From assembly GCA_902497065.1 (NCBI GenBank), contig CABVDH010000009.1, positions 1 to 64,000 on the forward strand: 64,000 nucleotides of DNA, read 5' to 3'. The stretch's first letter is position 1. Each line of letters opens with the position of its first letter. This DNA is from an uncultured Collinsella sp. (lineage in GTDB: Bacteria; Actinomycetota; Coriobacteriia; Coriobacteriales; Coriobacteriaceae). Made by a program: the position numbers and the translations under genes. Shown here one piece after another: positions 48,134-56,952 of the stretch. The notes beneath the pieces were generated by a model. It searched no databases, was not told the origin of the DNA, and worked only from the letters and a program-made list of their open reading frames with translations.

Positions 48134-48223
48134 TCCAGGTGCCCGAGGTTGGGGTGAAAGTGGTCAGGCGTTGACCTAATGGGTCACGCCCGACCACTTG
48201 AGCCCCAAGATCGGGTGCCTGGG
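48134..48223. repeat. Long intergenic palindrome F (between nanA and nanK)
   Basis: Extended hairpin: CCAGGTGCCCGA with TCGGGTGCCTGG at the base (two wobble pairs in plus-strand RNA), then TTGGGG/CCCCAA, AAGTGGTC/GACCACTT, GGCG/CGCC and TGACC/GGTCA, with small internal loops and a TAAT tip. It follows the nanA stop by seven bases. No T-run. Confidence 0.8.
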
Positions 48224-48229
48224 GAAGCT

Positions 48230-49150
48230 TTACAGGAGACCGTTGTCCTGGAGGACCTTCTTAATCGCCTCGACGTTCTCGCCGGTCATGGCCTTCACCG
48301 GGCGCGGCATGGTCGGGCTGTCGAAGATGCCCATGAGATTCATAGCGGTCTTGAAGGCACCAACGCCGCCGGCATAGCCCTGAACGCCCGAGGTGACATC
48401 CCAGATGTGGGAGATCTCGTTGAGGCGATCCTGCTCGGCCTTGACGGTAGCCCAGTCGCCGGCCTGAGCGGCCTTCCACTGGCGCACGTAGCCCTCGGGC
48501 TCAACGTTAGCGAGACCCGGGACAGAACCGTCGGCGCCACCGAGGTAAGCGCCGTCGACAACGACCTCGTGACCGGTGAGGATGCTCATCGGATGGCCGT
48601 TCTTCTCGTTCTCCTGAACGAGGTAGCGGAACGAGATGTCATCGCCCGAGGAATCCTTGACGCCGGCCAGGACGCCCTCGGCGCCGAGCTTAGCAAGGAG
48701 CTTCCAGGGGAGCTTGGTGTGGACGCACACGGGGATGTCGTAGGCGAAGATGGGCAGGTCGAGTTCCTCGTGCAGGATGCGGAAGTGCTCCTCGACCTCG
48801 GTCATGCCCTGCAGGGCATAGAACGGGCAGGTAGCGACAAGCGCATCGGCGCCCAGCTCCTGAGCGACCTTGCCGTGCTCGATCATGCGTTCGGTCTCGG
48901 TGTCGATGATGCCGACCAGAACAGGCACGCGGTGATCGACGATGCGCACGGCCTCGGCGATGATCTGACGACGACGCTCGTCGGTGGAGAAGACGACCTC
49001 GCCCGAGGAGCCCAGGAAGAACAGGCCATCGACGCCGGCATCGATCATGCGGTTGATGCTGCGCTCAAAGGAGGCAACATCGAGCTGGTGGTCTTCGGTA
49101 TCGGGAACAACGACGGGAGGGATAACGCCGGTGAATTTCTGAGTTGCCAC
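48230..49150 (-). CDS. nanA: N-acetylneuraminate lyase / DHDPS-family aldolase
   Basis: 306 residues from a GTG start preceded by AAGGAGATTCTT. TIM barrel class I aldolase: GLFFLGSSGEVVFSTDERRR, AYDIPVCVHTKL (catalytic Tyr region) and LAGVKDSSGDD with the Schiff-base Lys. In this operon with ManNAc kinase and epimerase, the expected reaction is Neu5Ac to ManNAc plus pyruvate. The sequence is not the closest to E. coli NanA, so another 2-keto-3-deoxy acid aldolase activity remains possible. Confidence 0.85.
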   Translation of the reverse strand: MATQKFTGVIPPVVVPDTEDHQLDVASFERSINRMIDAGVDGLFFLGSSGEVVFSTDERRRQIIAEAVRIVDHRVPVLVGIIDTETERMIEHGKVAQELGADALVATCPFYALQGMTEVEEHFRILHEELDLPIFAYDIPVCVHTKLPWKLLAKLGAEGVLAGVKDSSGDDISFRYLVQENEKNGHPMSILTGHEVVVDGAYLGGADGSVPGLANVEPEGYVRQWKAAQAGDWATVKAEQDRLNEISHIWDVTSGVQGYAGGVGAFKTAMNLMGIFDSPTMPRPVKAMTGENVEAIKKVLQDNGLL

Positions 49151-49218
49151 AAGAATCTCCTTAGTTGTCTAGCGGGCAGCCCTATGCCGCCCACTCTTGT
49201 TGGCAGTGTCCAGGCCGT

Positions 49219-50070
49219 CTAGGCCAAAGAACACGGGTAGAACGTTTGGTTAAAGAAGTCGACGACTTCGTTTTCGAACGCATTGATGCGCTCGTGAGCG
49301 TATTTGGCATAGATGATATGCCTCCGGTCACACTCAAAACCGTTGAATACGGCAAACTGACCCTTGGGGTCGCTCACGGTATCCATAAGCGATGTGCCCA
49401 TGAGCACCGAGCCGCGCACCCGAGACGACAGCGCCTCGAGGCCACCGGGAACTGGATTGGCAACCGCCGTGCAGGCAAAGCCCTGCTCGTCCAGAGCAGA
49501 AACCGCCAGCGCGACTCCGCCGCCAAGACCCTCACCCCATGCAAAAATGCGGTCGGGGTCCACGCCATCAAGATTGCGCGCGACCTTCGCCAACGCGCAA
49601 CCCCAACGGACGCGTTCGACAAAAGCGGGCGAAGCAATCCCCCGCTGCAGGTCGTCCGCACCAGCAACATCGTCATCCAACGCGAGGACGGCATACCCCA
49701 TGGCGGCAAATCTCGTCATGTGATGCCAGCCGCGCACAGGCCGATCGATGTCGTGAAACATCAGGCACAGTGGCACGCGCTCAGATACTCGGGCACGACC
49801 AACTGGCTCAATCAAACGAGCGTGGACCGCATCGTCACCGAGCTCAAAGGAAATCTCCGAGTAGCGGGCGCAGGGGTTAACAAAGTCAATCGCCGTAATG
49901 GCCAGGCCTTGAATCTCAAGATTCGAAGCGGATGTCTCTAAATCAGAAGCATCTGCTTGGACATCACCGTGCCAGTCCCGATATTCTGCGAGCCTTGACG
50001 AAACCGTTCCAGGAATTCCCACGAGCCCGGGGATTATCAGCTCGTCAACATTGCTCTCGCACTTAGACAT
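49219..50070 (-). CDS. Acetyl-esterase-family protein lacking the nucleophilic Ser
   Basis: 283 residues, alpha/beta hydrolase of the acetyl xylan esterase (AXE1) type, closest in layout to its neighbour at 50063-51040. The nucleophile elbow reads AWGEGLGGGVALA, with Gly (codon GGT) where GxSxGG has Ser. The Asp of MGTSLMDTVSDP and the His of YAKYAHERI are kept. So it may be a non-catalytic paralogue with a binding or regulatory role, or use another residue. Overlaps the preceding stop by eight bases (translational coupling). Ends 69 bases before nanA. Confidence 0.75.
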   Translation of the reverse strand: MSKCESNVDELIIPGLVGIPGTVSSRLAEYRDWHGDVQADASDLETSASNLEIQGLAITAIDFVNPCARYSEISFELGDDAVHARLIEPVGRARVSERVPLCLMFHDIDRPVRGWHHMTRFAAMGYAVLALDDDVAGADDLQRGIASPAFVERVRWGCALAKVARNLDGVDPDRIFAWGEGLGGGVALAVSALDEQGFACTAVANPVPGGLEALSSRVRGSVLMGTSLMDTVSDPKGQFAVFNGFECDRRHIIYAKYAHERINAFENEVVDFFNQTFYPCSLA

Positions 50071-51040
50071 GAGCCTCCCCTCCCTTGCAGAAAAACGGAA
50101 TGATCAGATCATCAAAGTCCTGAATCTCCTCGTGGCCAAAGCCCTCAAAGAACTCGTGGCGCTTCTCGCAGGACAGGTTGTTGTACACCGCAAACTGCGT
50201 TGCCGGCGGACAGACGATATCGGCTGTGCCCGTGCCAAACAGCACGGGGCACTTGACCATGGGGGCAAAGTTCTTGGAATCGAAGTACGCCAGCTTGGCA
50301 TAGGCTTCCTCGATACGAGTCGAGTCCTCGTCAAACCAACGCGACCAATAGCGCAGACCCTCGTAGGCAATATCGTCGGCATCCAGATCCCAAACCAGGC
50401 GGAAGTCCGATAAGAAGGGGTAGAGGATGGCCGCGCGGTCAACCAAATCGCTATTGAGCGCGCAGGTCGCAATACCCAAACCGCCGCCCTGCGATGCGCC
50501 GTTCACATACACGCGGGTAAGATCGATGCCCTCGAGCTCGCGAACGATACGGCACAGAATGCGGATATCCTGGTGCAAGCGGACATAGTAGAGATTGGCC
50601 GGGTCGCCGTCGATACCGGCGACGATATGGCCCGCGACCGTCGTGCCCTCAAATCCACCAATATCCTCGGAGGGGCCACCCTGGCCGGGGCAGTCGAGAG
50701 CAATGAGCGCCATGCCCATGCCCGCAAACGACGCCTGCTCAAACCAGCTGCGGCTCGCACCCGGATATCCATGGAACTGAAGCACCAGCGGCATGGGCTC
50801 CTCCGAGACCGGCTTGAGGTACTTGGCATGCAGGCGTGCACCACACATGCCGGTATACCAGAGGTCGAAAAACCGACAGGTCGCGGAATCCGCAACCGAA
50901 GCCGCCTCGATCGCGTAGTCGAGCTCGACGGTGTCGGCCTCGGCCATGCGATCCTTCCAAAAGAGATCGAAATCCGATGGACGGGGCATAGCGCCTCGAT
51001 ATTCACCAAATTGCTGTTGTAGCTCTTGAGCACTTGGCAT
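50063..51040 (-). CDS. Acetyl xylan esterase family deacetylase (probably sugar O-acetylesterase)
   Basis: 325 residues. Alpha/beta hydrolase with intact triad: Ser in YVNGASQGGGLGIA, Asp in FGTGTADIVCPP, His in EGFGHEEIQDF. N-terminal segment SDFDLFWKDRMAEAD and LQFHGYPGASRSW (oxyanion region) fit the AXE1/CAH family. In a sialic-acid operon the likely substrate is an O-acetylated sialic acid or another O-acetyl sugar (inference). The start is uncertain: ATG at 51040 has only AAAGG at 15 bases; a TTG at 51055 abuts it. Confidence 0.82.
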   Translation of the reverse strand: MPSAQELQQQFGEYRGAMPRPSDFDLFWKDRMAEADTVELDYAIEAASVADSATCRFFDLWYTGMCGARLHAKYLKPVSEEPMPLVLQFHGYPGASRSWFEQASFAGMGMALIALDCPGQGGPSEDIGGFEGTTVAGHIVAGIDGDPANLYYVRLHQDIRILCRIVRELEGIDLTRVYVNGASQGGGLGIATCALNSDLVDRAAILYPFLSDFRLVWDLDADDIAYEGLRYWSRWFDEDSTRIEEAYAKLAYFDSKNFAPMVKCPVLFGTGTADIVCPPATQFAVYNNLSCEKRHEFFEGFGHEEIQDFDDLIIPFFCKGGEAHV

Positions 51041-51076
51041 GGCTCGTGAACCCAACCTTTCGAAATCGCAACGGAG

Positions 51077-51104
51077 GTGCGCCCGGCAAGGGAACCGGGC
51101 GCAC
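51077..51104 (-). repeat. Intercistronic hairpin between ABC ATPase and esterase genes
   Basis: GTGCGCCCGG/CCGGGCGCAC stem with an eight-base loop; no T-run. Confidence 0.6.
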
Positions 51105-51120
51105 GGGAGGGAAAGCGAGG

Positions 51121-51948
51121 CTACTCGCCGAGCTTGGGATGCAGCAGCGACGGCGCAGCGCCGAGCAGCATCTTGGTGTAGGGGTCCTGAGGGTGCTGGA
51201 AGACCTGCTTGGCCTCGCCATGCTCGACGATCTTGCCGCCATTCATAACGATGATGTCGTCAGAGATATAGCGGACCGTCTGGATGTCATGGCTGATGAA
51301 CACCATGGCCAGGCCGAGCTCCTTCTTAAGGTCGGTCAGCAGGTTCAGAATCTGCGCGCGGACCGAAACGTCCAGAGCCGAGGTGGGCTCGTCGGCGATG
51401 ATGGCATCGGGGTTCAGCGACAGGGCACGGGCAATTGCGACGCGCTGGCGCTGGCCGCCCGAAAGCTGGCCGGGAAGAACCTCGGCGGCAGAGCTGGGCA
51501 GACCGGTGAGCTCCAAGAGCTCCTTGACGCGCTTCTCCTGCTCGGCCTCGGTACCCAAGTTGTGGACGCGCATGGGGTCGAGCAGTTGCTCGCGAACGAC
51601 CATGCGGGGGTTGAGCGCCGTGGCCGGGTTCTGGAACACGACCGAGATGACGCGGCCCATGTGGCGACGGTCCTCGGCGGTACGTTTAGTAACGTCCTTG
51701 CCCTTAAAGTAGACCTTGCCACTCGTGGGGGCCTGCAGGCCACACATGACGTTGGCGGTGGTGGACTTTCCGCAACCGGACTCGCCGACGATGCCGATGG
51801 TCTGTCCGGGCATGAGCTTAATCGTTACACCCTGGACGGCGTGAACCAGGTTGGGGTGCAGAATCGAGCCGGTACGGGTCCTAAAGGTGACGTGGACGTC
51901 ATCAAGGAAGATGATCGGCTCGACGCCGTTGACTGCGGTCTCGCTCAT
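51121..51948 (-). CDS. Peptide/sialic-acid-type ABC transporter ATP-binding protein (DppF/OppF class)
   Basis: 275 residues. Walker A GIVGESGCGKSTTANVM, VISVVFQNPATALNPRM, signature LSGGQRQRVAIA, Walker B AIIADEPTSALDVS. It lacks the C-terminal Cys-containing peptide-type extension and ends soon after the ABC core. Last transporter gene before the esterases. The preceding gene encodes the partner ATPase as part of a fusion. Confidence 0.92.
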   Translation of the reverse strand: MSETAVNGVEPIIFLDDVHVTFRTRTGSILHPNLVHAVQGVTIKLMPGQTIGIVGESGCGKSTTANVMCGLQAPTSGKVYFKGKDVTKRTAEDRRHMGRVISVVFQNPATALNPRMVVREQLLDPMRVHNLGTEAEQEKRVKELLELTGLPSSAAEVLPGQLSGGQRQRVAIARALSLNPDAIIADEPTSALDVSVRAQILNLLTDLKKELGLAMVFISHDIQTVRYISDDIIVMNGGKIVEHGEAKQVFQHPQDPYTKMLLGAAPSLLHPKLGE

Positions 51949-53964
51949 CTACATCACCTCCGCGTGAGGGGTCAAACCATTTGCCTTGAGCACCTCATCG
52001 GGGAGCTCGGAATAGAAGTGCTCGGTGCCGGGCACGCGCTTGAAGACCGGACGGGTGTCCAGGCCAATGCGCGGATGGCTCGAGCGGGGCGCGAAGCGAT
52101 CGCCCTTGGGGAAATCGCGCGGGCTCGGAACAGCGCCGGGCACCTGGTGCAGGCGGCCCGAGCCGCTCTCGATGGACAGAACGGAGCCCAGAAGACCGCG
52201 TGTGTACTCGTGGATCGGGTTGGTGAGCAGCTCCTTGGTGGGCGCCTGCTCGATAACCTGGCCAGCGTACATAACCGTGATGTTATGGGCAACCTCGGCG
52301 ACCAGAGCCAGGTCATGCGAAACGAAGATCATGGCAAAGCCGAGCTTGGCCTGAAGGTCGTTGAGCAGCTTGATGACCTGCTTCTGGACGGTAACGTCCA
52401 GAGCGGTCGTGGGCTCGTCGCAGATGACCAGCTTGGGGTCGCGGGTAAGGGCCATAGCGATCAGAACGCGCTGACGCTGACCACCGGAAAGCTCATGCGG
52501 ATAGCTCTCGAGCGTACGCTTGGGGTCGAGGCCCACGAGCTCCAGGAGCTCCTCGGCGCTACGGGTGCCGCCACGCTTGGTGAGCTGCTTCATCTGAGCG
52601 GAAATGAGCATGGAGGGATTGAGCGAGGACAGGGCGTCCTGATAGACCATGGCGATATCGGTACCGCGAAGGCCGAACCACTCTTTTTTGCTCATCTTGA
52701 GCAGGTCGCGACCCTCCCAGAGAACCTCACCGGAAAGGTGCTCGTCATCATCGGTCAGACCCATGATGGCCAGCGTGGTGATGGACTTACCGCAGCCGGA
52801 CTCACCGACCAGGCCCATGGTCTGGCCAGGACGTACATCAAAGTTGACATGGTCGACGACGTTGATGTCACCGTGGTGCTCAAACTGGATGCAGAAATCG
52901 CGGACCGAAAGGATCGGCTCAACGGACTCATCGGGCACATGGCGGTCGTTACGCTTGAGCTCGACATCGCGCAGGGCGCCAAGACGGGCGGACAGGGACT
53001 GAGCCTGCTCCTTGTAGGCGCGAACGGGGTCGGAGACCAGCAGGTCGGCCTCGCGGCGCTTGGAGGAATCGGTCGGATCCAGGGCGGCGGAGGGCGCAGC
53101 GGCCATGGCGTCGGTAATGCCCTCGGAGAGGATGTTGAGCGCCAGGCAGGTGATCATGATGGCCAGGCCCGGGAACAGTGCCTGCCACCAACGGCCGGCG
53201 AGCACGCCGCCGCGGGCGTCGGCGAGGATGTTGCCCCAGGTAGCGGTGGGCTCCTGGATACCAGCGCCGATGAAGGTCAGCGAGGCCTCGAAGATGATGG
53301 CGTCGGCGACCAGGGTAACGGTGAAGACCATGATCGGGGCGATGCAGTTACGCAGAACGTGCTTAATCAAAATCCACGGAGCCTTGGCGCCGGAAACGAT
53401 GACCGCGCGGACATAGTCCTCGCCGTACTCGGACACGATGTTGGCGCGCACGATACGGGCAATCTGCGGGGTGTACATAAAGCCGATGGCGAAGATGATC
53501 GACGGCACGGAATTGCCCAGGATGGAGACGAAGACGGCAGCGAGGGCGATGCCCGGGATGGACATGATGATGTCCAGGATGCGCATGATCGCCTCGGAAA
53601 CGGACTTGCGCGAAACAGCCGCGAGGGCGCCCACGACCGAGCCGCAGACCAGAGCCATGGCAGTAGCACCGAAGCCGATGATCAGCGAGTAACGGCCACC
53701 GTAAAGCATGCGCGACAGGATGTCGCGGCCCTTATCGTCGGTACCGAAGATAAATCCATTGCCGGGAGCCTGGCGAGCAGTGAAAATCTCGACCGGGCTA
53801 TAGGGGGCAAGAAGGGGCGCCAGAATCGCGGTCAGGGCGACCAGCACCAGCACGACGGCGGCAATCTTAGAAGACAGCGTCATCTTCTTCCAGCCACCGA
53901 GCTTGAGCCCCTTGGAGGCAGCCTTCTCGAGCTGCTCGGTTTGCTTCTCTCGAATCTTTACCAT
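51949..53964 (-). CDS. Fused ABC permease (DppC type) and ATP-binding domain (DppD type)
   Basis: 671 residues. Residues about 25-300: permease with FGTDDKGRDILSRMLYGGRYS (GRD motif), six helices and the EAA-type loop AVIVSGAKAPWILIKHVLRN. A polar linker (about 300-345) leads to a full ABC domain: Walker A GLVGESGCGKSITTLAI, IAMVYQDALSSLNPSM, LSGGQRQRVLIAMAL, LVICDEPTTALDVT. Permease and ATPase are normally separate. Three bases separate it from the 53968 permease. The architecture, with the operon context, points to a sialic-acid ABC uptake system of the peptide-transporter class. Confidence 0.92.
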   Translation of the reverse strand: MVKIREKQTEQLEKAASKGLKLGGWKKMTLSSKIAAVVLVLVALTAILAPLLAPYSPVEIFTARQAPGNGFIFGTDDKGRDILSRMLYGGRYSLIIGFGATAMALVCGSVVGALAAVSRKSVSEAIMRILDIIMSIPGIALAAVFVSILGNSVPSIIFAIGFMYTPQIARIVRANIVSEYGEDYVRAVIVSGAKAPWILIKHVLRNCIAPIMVFTVTLVADAIIFEASLTFIGAGIQEPTATWGNILADARGGVLAGRWWQALFPGLAIMITCLALNILSEGITDAMAAAPSAALDPTDSSKRREADLLVSDPVRAYKEQAQSLSARLGALRDVELKRNDRHVPDESVEPILSVRDFCIQFEHHGDINVVDHVNFDVRPGQTMGLVGESGCGKSITTLAIMGLTDDDEHLSGEVLWEGRDLLKMSKKEWFGLRGTDIAMVYQDALSSLNPSMLISAQMKQLTKRGGTRSAEELLELVGLDPKRTLESYPHELSGGQRQRVLIAMALTRDPKLVICDEPTTALDVTVQKQVIKLLNDLQAKLGFAMIFVSHDLALVAEVAHNITVMYAGQVIEQAPTKELLTNPIHEYTRGLLGSVLSIESGSGRLHQVPGAVPSPRDFPKGDRFAPRSSHPRIGLDTRPVFKRVPGTEHFYSELPDEVLKANGLTPHAEVM

Positions 53965-53967
53965 AAT

Positions 53968-54924
53968 CTACACCGTCCTGATGCGCGGGTTGATGAGCAG
54001 GTAGAGCATGTCAACCACGATGTTGATGATGATGAAGGCAAGAGCAACGACGATGACGACGCCCTGAACCAGGTTCGCCTCGTTGCCCTGAACGCCCTGC
54101 AGAATCGCAGTACCCATGCCGGGGAGGTTGAAGATGACCTCGATGACGACGGCGCCGCCCATAAGGTAGCCGATCTTAAGACCGAGGGTGGTGACCGGGG
54201 TAATCAGCGCGTTGCGCAAAACGTTGATGCCGACGACGACCTTCTCGGGAACGCCGGCGCCACGGGCCATGCGGACATAGTCCTTATCGAGCTCCTCGAC
54301 CATGGCCGTACGCACGATACGAGTCATCTGACCCGTCAGCGGGAATGCCAGGGCGATGGCGGGCATGATCATACGTCCCAGATAGCCAGCCGGGTTGGTG
54401 GTGAAGTGAGGCAGAGCACCGGACGCCGGGAGCACCTTAAGGTAGGAAGAGAACAGCAGAATCAACAGAACGGCAAGCCAGAACGACGGGGTTGCCAGGC
54501 CGGCGATGGAAAAGACGCGGATCACTTGGTCCGGCCATTTATCGCGGTACAGTGCCGCGATGACGCCGAGCAAAAACGAGACGACCGCGCCGATGGCAAG
54601 ACCGATGAAGGTCAGCTGCATCGTGACGGGCAGGGCCGTGGAGATGCGCTTGGCAACGGAGTTGCGGGCAGCACCATAGGTGCCCATGTCACCATGGATC
54701 AAATCGCCCATGTAGCGCACGTAGCGCACGGGCCAGGGGTCGTCCAGACCATACTTCTCATGGTACTCGGCAACCGCCTCGGGCGAGGCACCGTCACCCA
54801 ACGCCGTATAGGCGGGGTCGGTCTTGGAGAACGACATAAGGAAGAACACCAGGACGGTGACGCCCAATGCCATGATCGGCAGCGCCACGAGACGCCTTCC
54901 AATCAAACGTAGAAAGTTGTTCAC
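53968..54924 (-). CDS. Peptide/sialic-acid-type ABC permease (DppB type)
   Basis: 318 residues from GTG 54924, with AAAGGGGAGAG upstream. MNNFLRLIGRRLVALPIMALGVTVLVFFL at the N-terminus, SKTDPAYTALGDGASPEAVAEYHEKYGLDDP (typical periplasmic loop of DppB/OppB), six helices and EAA loop MARGAGVPEKVVVGINVLRN. Forms the translocation pore with the permease half of the fusion protein. Confidence 0.92.
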   Translation of the reverse strand: MNNFLRLIGRRLVALPIMALGVTVLVFFLMSFSKTDPAYTALGDGASPEAVAEYHEKYGLDDPWPVRYVRYMGDLIHGDMGTYGAARNSVAKRISTALPVTMQLTFIGLAIGAVVSFLLGVIAALYRDKWPDQVIRVFSIAGLATPSFWLAVLLILLFSSYLKVLPASGALPHFTTNPAGYLGRMIMPAIALAFPLTGQMTRIVRTAMVEELDKDYVRMARGAGVPEKVVVGINVLRNALITPVTTLGLKIGYLMGGAVVIEVIFNLPGMGTAILQGVQGNEANLVQGVVIVVALAFIIINIVVDMLYLLINPRIRTV

Positions 54925-54985
54925 GTTCTCTCCCCTTTCTTTTGTCGGTAGGACCAACTGGTATATGAGTATGGATACTCATTAC

Positions 54986-55019
54986 AAGACCCGAGCGACA
55001 TCGAGGCCGCCCGGGTCTT
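54986..55019 (-). terminator. Intercistronic hairpin between binding-protein and permease genes (sialic-acid operon)
   Basis: AAGACCCG/CGGGTCTT stem with an 18-base loop that can pair further (GGCGGCC region). No strong T-run on the minus strand; expected to raise binding-protein levels. Confidence 0.6.
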
Positions 55020-55079
55020 TGTTTCAACTATGAGGACGTTGCCTTACGACCGACGCCCTACATATGACTCAAGCGAGTC

Positions 55080-56693
55080 TTAGGCCTTGACGGTCGCGAC
55101 GCCCCTGAAGGACATGCTCGTCGTGCCGATGCCCTTGAAGCCATCGAGGGCCTCGCCGTTGGGCGCGGTGGACGGATCGTCCCAGGAAGCGGAAACGGTC
55201 TTGACGTGGACAACGGGGTACAGAACAGCGTTGTCGGCGATGATGTCGAAGCACTCGTTCCACTTCTTCTGCTGCTCGTCGCCCTCGGCGGCAAGAGCCT
55301 CGTCCATGAGACCGTGGAGCTTCGCCCACTCAGCGGAATCCTTCCACGGGCAACGGGTCTGCATCCAGACGTTGTCGCCATACCACCAGTTGAGCAGCAG
55401 GTCGGGGTCGGCGCCGAAGCAGGACGGATCGCCAGGAGCGAGAAGGATATCGTAGGCCTCGCCGCCGTCGATGGCAGCGTAGGTGGCCGGCGAGGTATCG
55501 GTCTGGATGGTCACATCGAAGCCGAGGGCGTCGAGGTCGTTCTTGACCTGAGCGGCCATGCCCTTGATCTGCTCGTTGTCGGTGGTGCGCAGGGTGATGG
55601 CGCCCGGGGTGATGCCAGACTCTTCGATGAGCTTCTTGGCCTTCTTGGCGTCAGTCTTGTACACCGTGGAAGCCTCATGATAGTTGGTGAAGCTCTTGGG
55701 CAGGTAGCAGCTGGCAGCGGTGGCAAGGCCGGCGAAGGTGTTGGTGATCATCTTCTCGGTGTCGAGCGCGTACATGACGGCCTGACGGACCTTGACGTTG
55801 TTCCAAGGCTCCTTGGCAACGTTGAACATGATGAAGCGGGTGCCGAAACCCTGAACGTTATCGATCTTGCAGCCAGCGCTCTCGAGCTGGTCGACAGCGT
55901 CAGCGGTGACGAGCTCCATAACGAGCGTGGAGCCCTCCTGCTGAGCGGTAACGCGAGCGGTGGGGTCGGTCAGGATGCTGTACTGGATCTTCTTATCCTC
56001 GGCAGCATACTCACCGTTGTACTCGGGGTTGGGAACCAGGGTGATCTCGGTATCGGAGATAGAGTCGTACATCCAGGGGCCGGAACCGATCGGCTGCTTG
56101 GCGCGATCCTCCTCGGCCTGGGTGGCCGGGGTAACACGGATGATGGCCAGACGATCCTTGAGCAGGGAGAAGTTGGGGACCTTGGTCTTGACCGTTACAG
56201 TGCTGGCGTCCTTGGCCTCGATGGACTCGAAGGGCTGGAAGAACGGAGCGTAGGTAGCAGAAGCGGCGCAAGCGGTGTAGGAAGCGACGACGTCGTCAGC
56301 GGTGACCTCGGTACCATCGGAGAACTTGGCACCCTTGCGGATGGTGACCTCGAAGGTGGTGTCGTCCACGGACTTGGGATCGTCGGTGGCGAGCTCGTTG
56401 AAGGTGCTGTAGTCGTGGTAATCGATGCCGTAGAGGCCCTCGATGACGTGCCAGTTAGCACCCAGGCCCACAGCGGAGCCGGTGCTGGCGGGGTCGAAGC
56501 TGGACGGAGCGTAAGCGGAACCAGCGGTGATCACGCCGCCGCCACGGTTGGCGGAATCGGTGGAACCGGAAGCGGAACCCTCGTCGCTAGAGCTGCCACC
56601 GCAGCCGGTGAGACCAAGCCCTGCGACAGCAGCGACGCTGCCGGTGAGGCCGAGGAACGAACGCCTGGACATACCCTTGTTGATGATGGCCAT
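55080..56693 (-). CDS. ABC transporter substrate-binding lipoprotein, family 5 (probable sialic-acid binding)
   Basis: 537 residues. ATG at 56693 follows GATAGGAGAAGAC. Signal MSRRSFLGLTGSVAAVAGLG with twin Arg (SRRSFLG) and lipobox LTGC, suggesting a Tat-exported lipoprotein. Solute-binding family 5 body: TFEVTIRKGAKFSDGTEVTADDVVASY, VRQAVMYALDTEKMITN. This class includes peptide, nickel and SatA-like sialic-acid binding proteins; the downstream nanA/K/E genes suggest the last. Head of the operon. Confidence 0.85.
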   Translation of the reverse strand: MAIINKGMSRRSFLGLTGSVAAVAGLGLTGCGGSSSDEGSASGSTDSANRGGGVITAGSAYAPSSFDPASTGSAVGLGANWHVIEGLYGIDYHDYSTFNELATDDPKSVDDTTFEVTIRKGAKFSDGTEVTADDVVASYTACAASATYAPFFQPFESIEAKDASTVTVKTKVPNFSLLKDRLAIIRVTPATQAEEDRAKQPIGSGPWMYDSISDTEITLVPNPEYNGEYAAEDKKIQYSILTDPTARVTAQQEGSTLVMELVTADAVDQLESAGCKIDNVQGFGTRFIMFNVAKEPWNNVKVRQAVMYALDTEKMITNTFAGLATAASCYLPKSFTNYHEASTVYKTDAKKAKKLIEESGITPGAITLRTTDNEQIKGMAAQVKNDLDALGFDVTIQTDTSPATYAAIDGGEAYDILLAPGDPSCFGADPDLLLNWWYGDNVWMQTRCPWKDSAEWAKLHGLMDEALAAEGDEQQKKWNECFDIIADNAVLYPVVHVKTVSASWDDPSTAPNGEALDGFKGIGTTSMSFRGVATVKA

Positions 56694-56830
56694 GTCTTCT
56701 CCTATCAATAGAGAATCTTACCCGGGAGCACCTAGACTTGCCCCCGCGCAACTTGCGGACGATATATACCTTACCTACCGACGAACCCAACTGAGGTGCC
56801 GCGCTCGGCGACCGATACATACATACGCTT

Positions 56831-56851
56831 GAACGGTATTTACTACCGTTC
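56831..56851. promoter_or_regulatory. Operator-like palindrome over the -10 of promoter P2
   Basis: GAACGGTA-TTTAC-TACCGTTC, perfect 8-base arms. It covers the P2 -10 element, so a bound repressor would block initiation. A sialic-acid-responsive regulator is likely, but none is encoded in the window. Confidence 0.6.
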
Positions 56852-56952
56852 ACCGAATTCATTGACAAATGATTCGACAGACAGTATGTATCGACGAGGT
56901 GAGATATCAGTCTTCGTCAACCCGCAGGATAGCAGTGTTGTTCACCATGGCT

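Noticed and set aside
51034..54912. A 1292-codon open frame on the plus strand opposite the ABC transporter genes
   Set aside because: It mirrors third-position GC bias of the real minus-strand genes; no ribosome site or family motif, and the minus-strand products have full ABC motifs.
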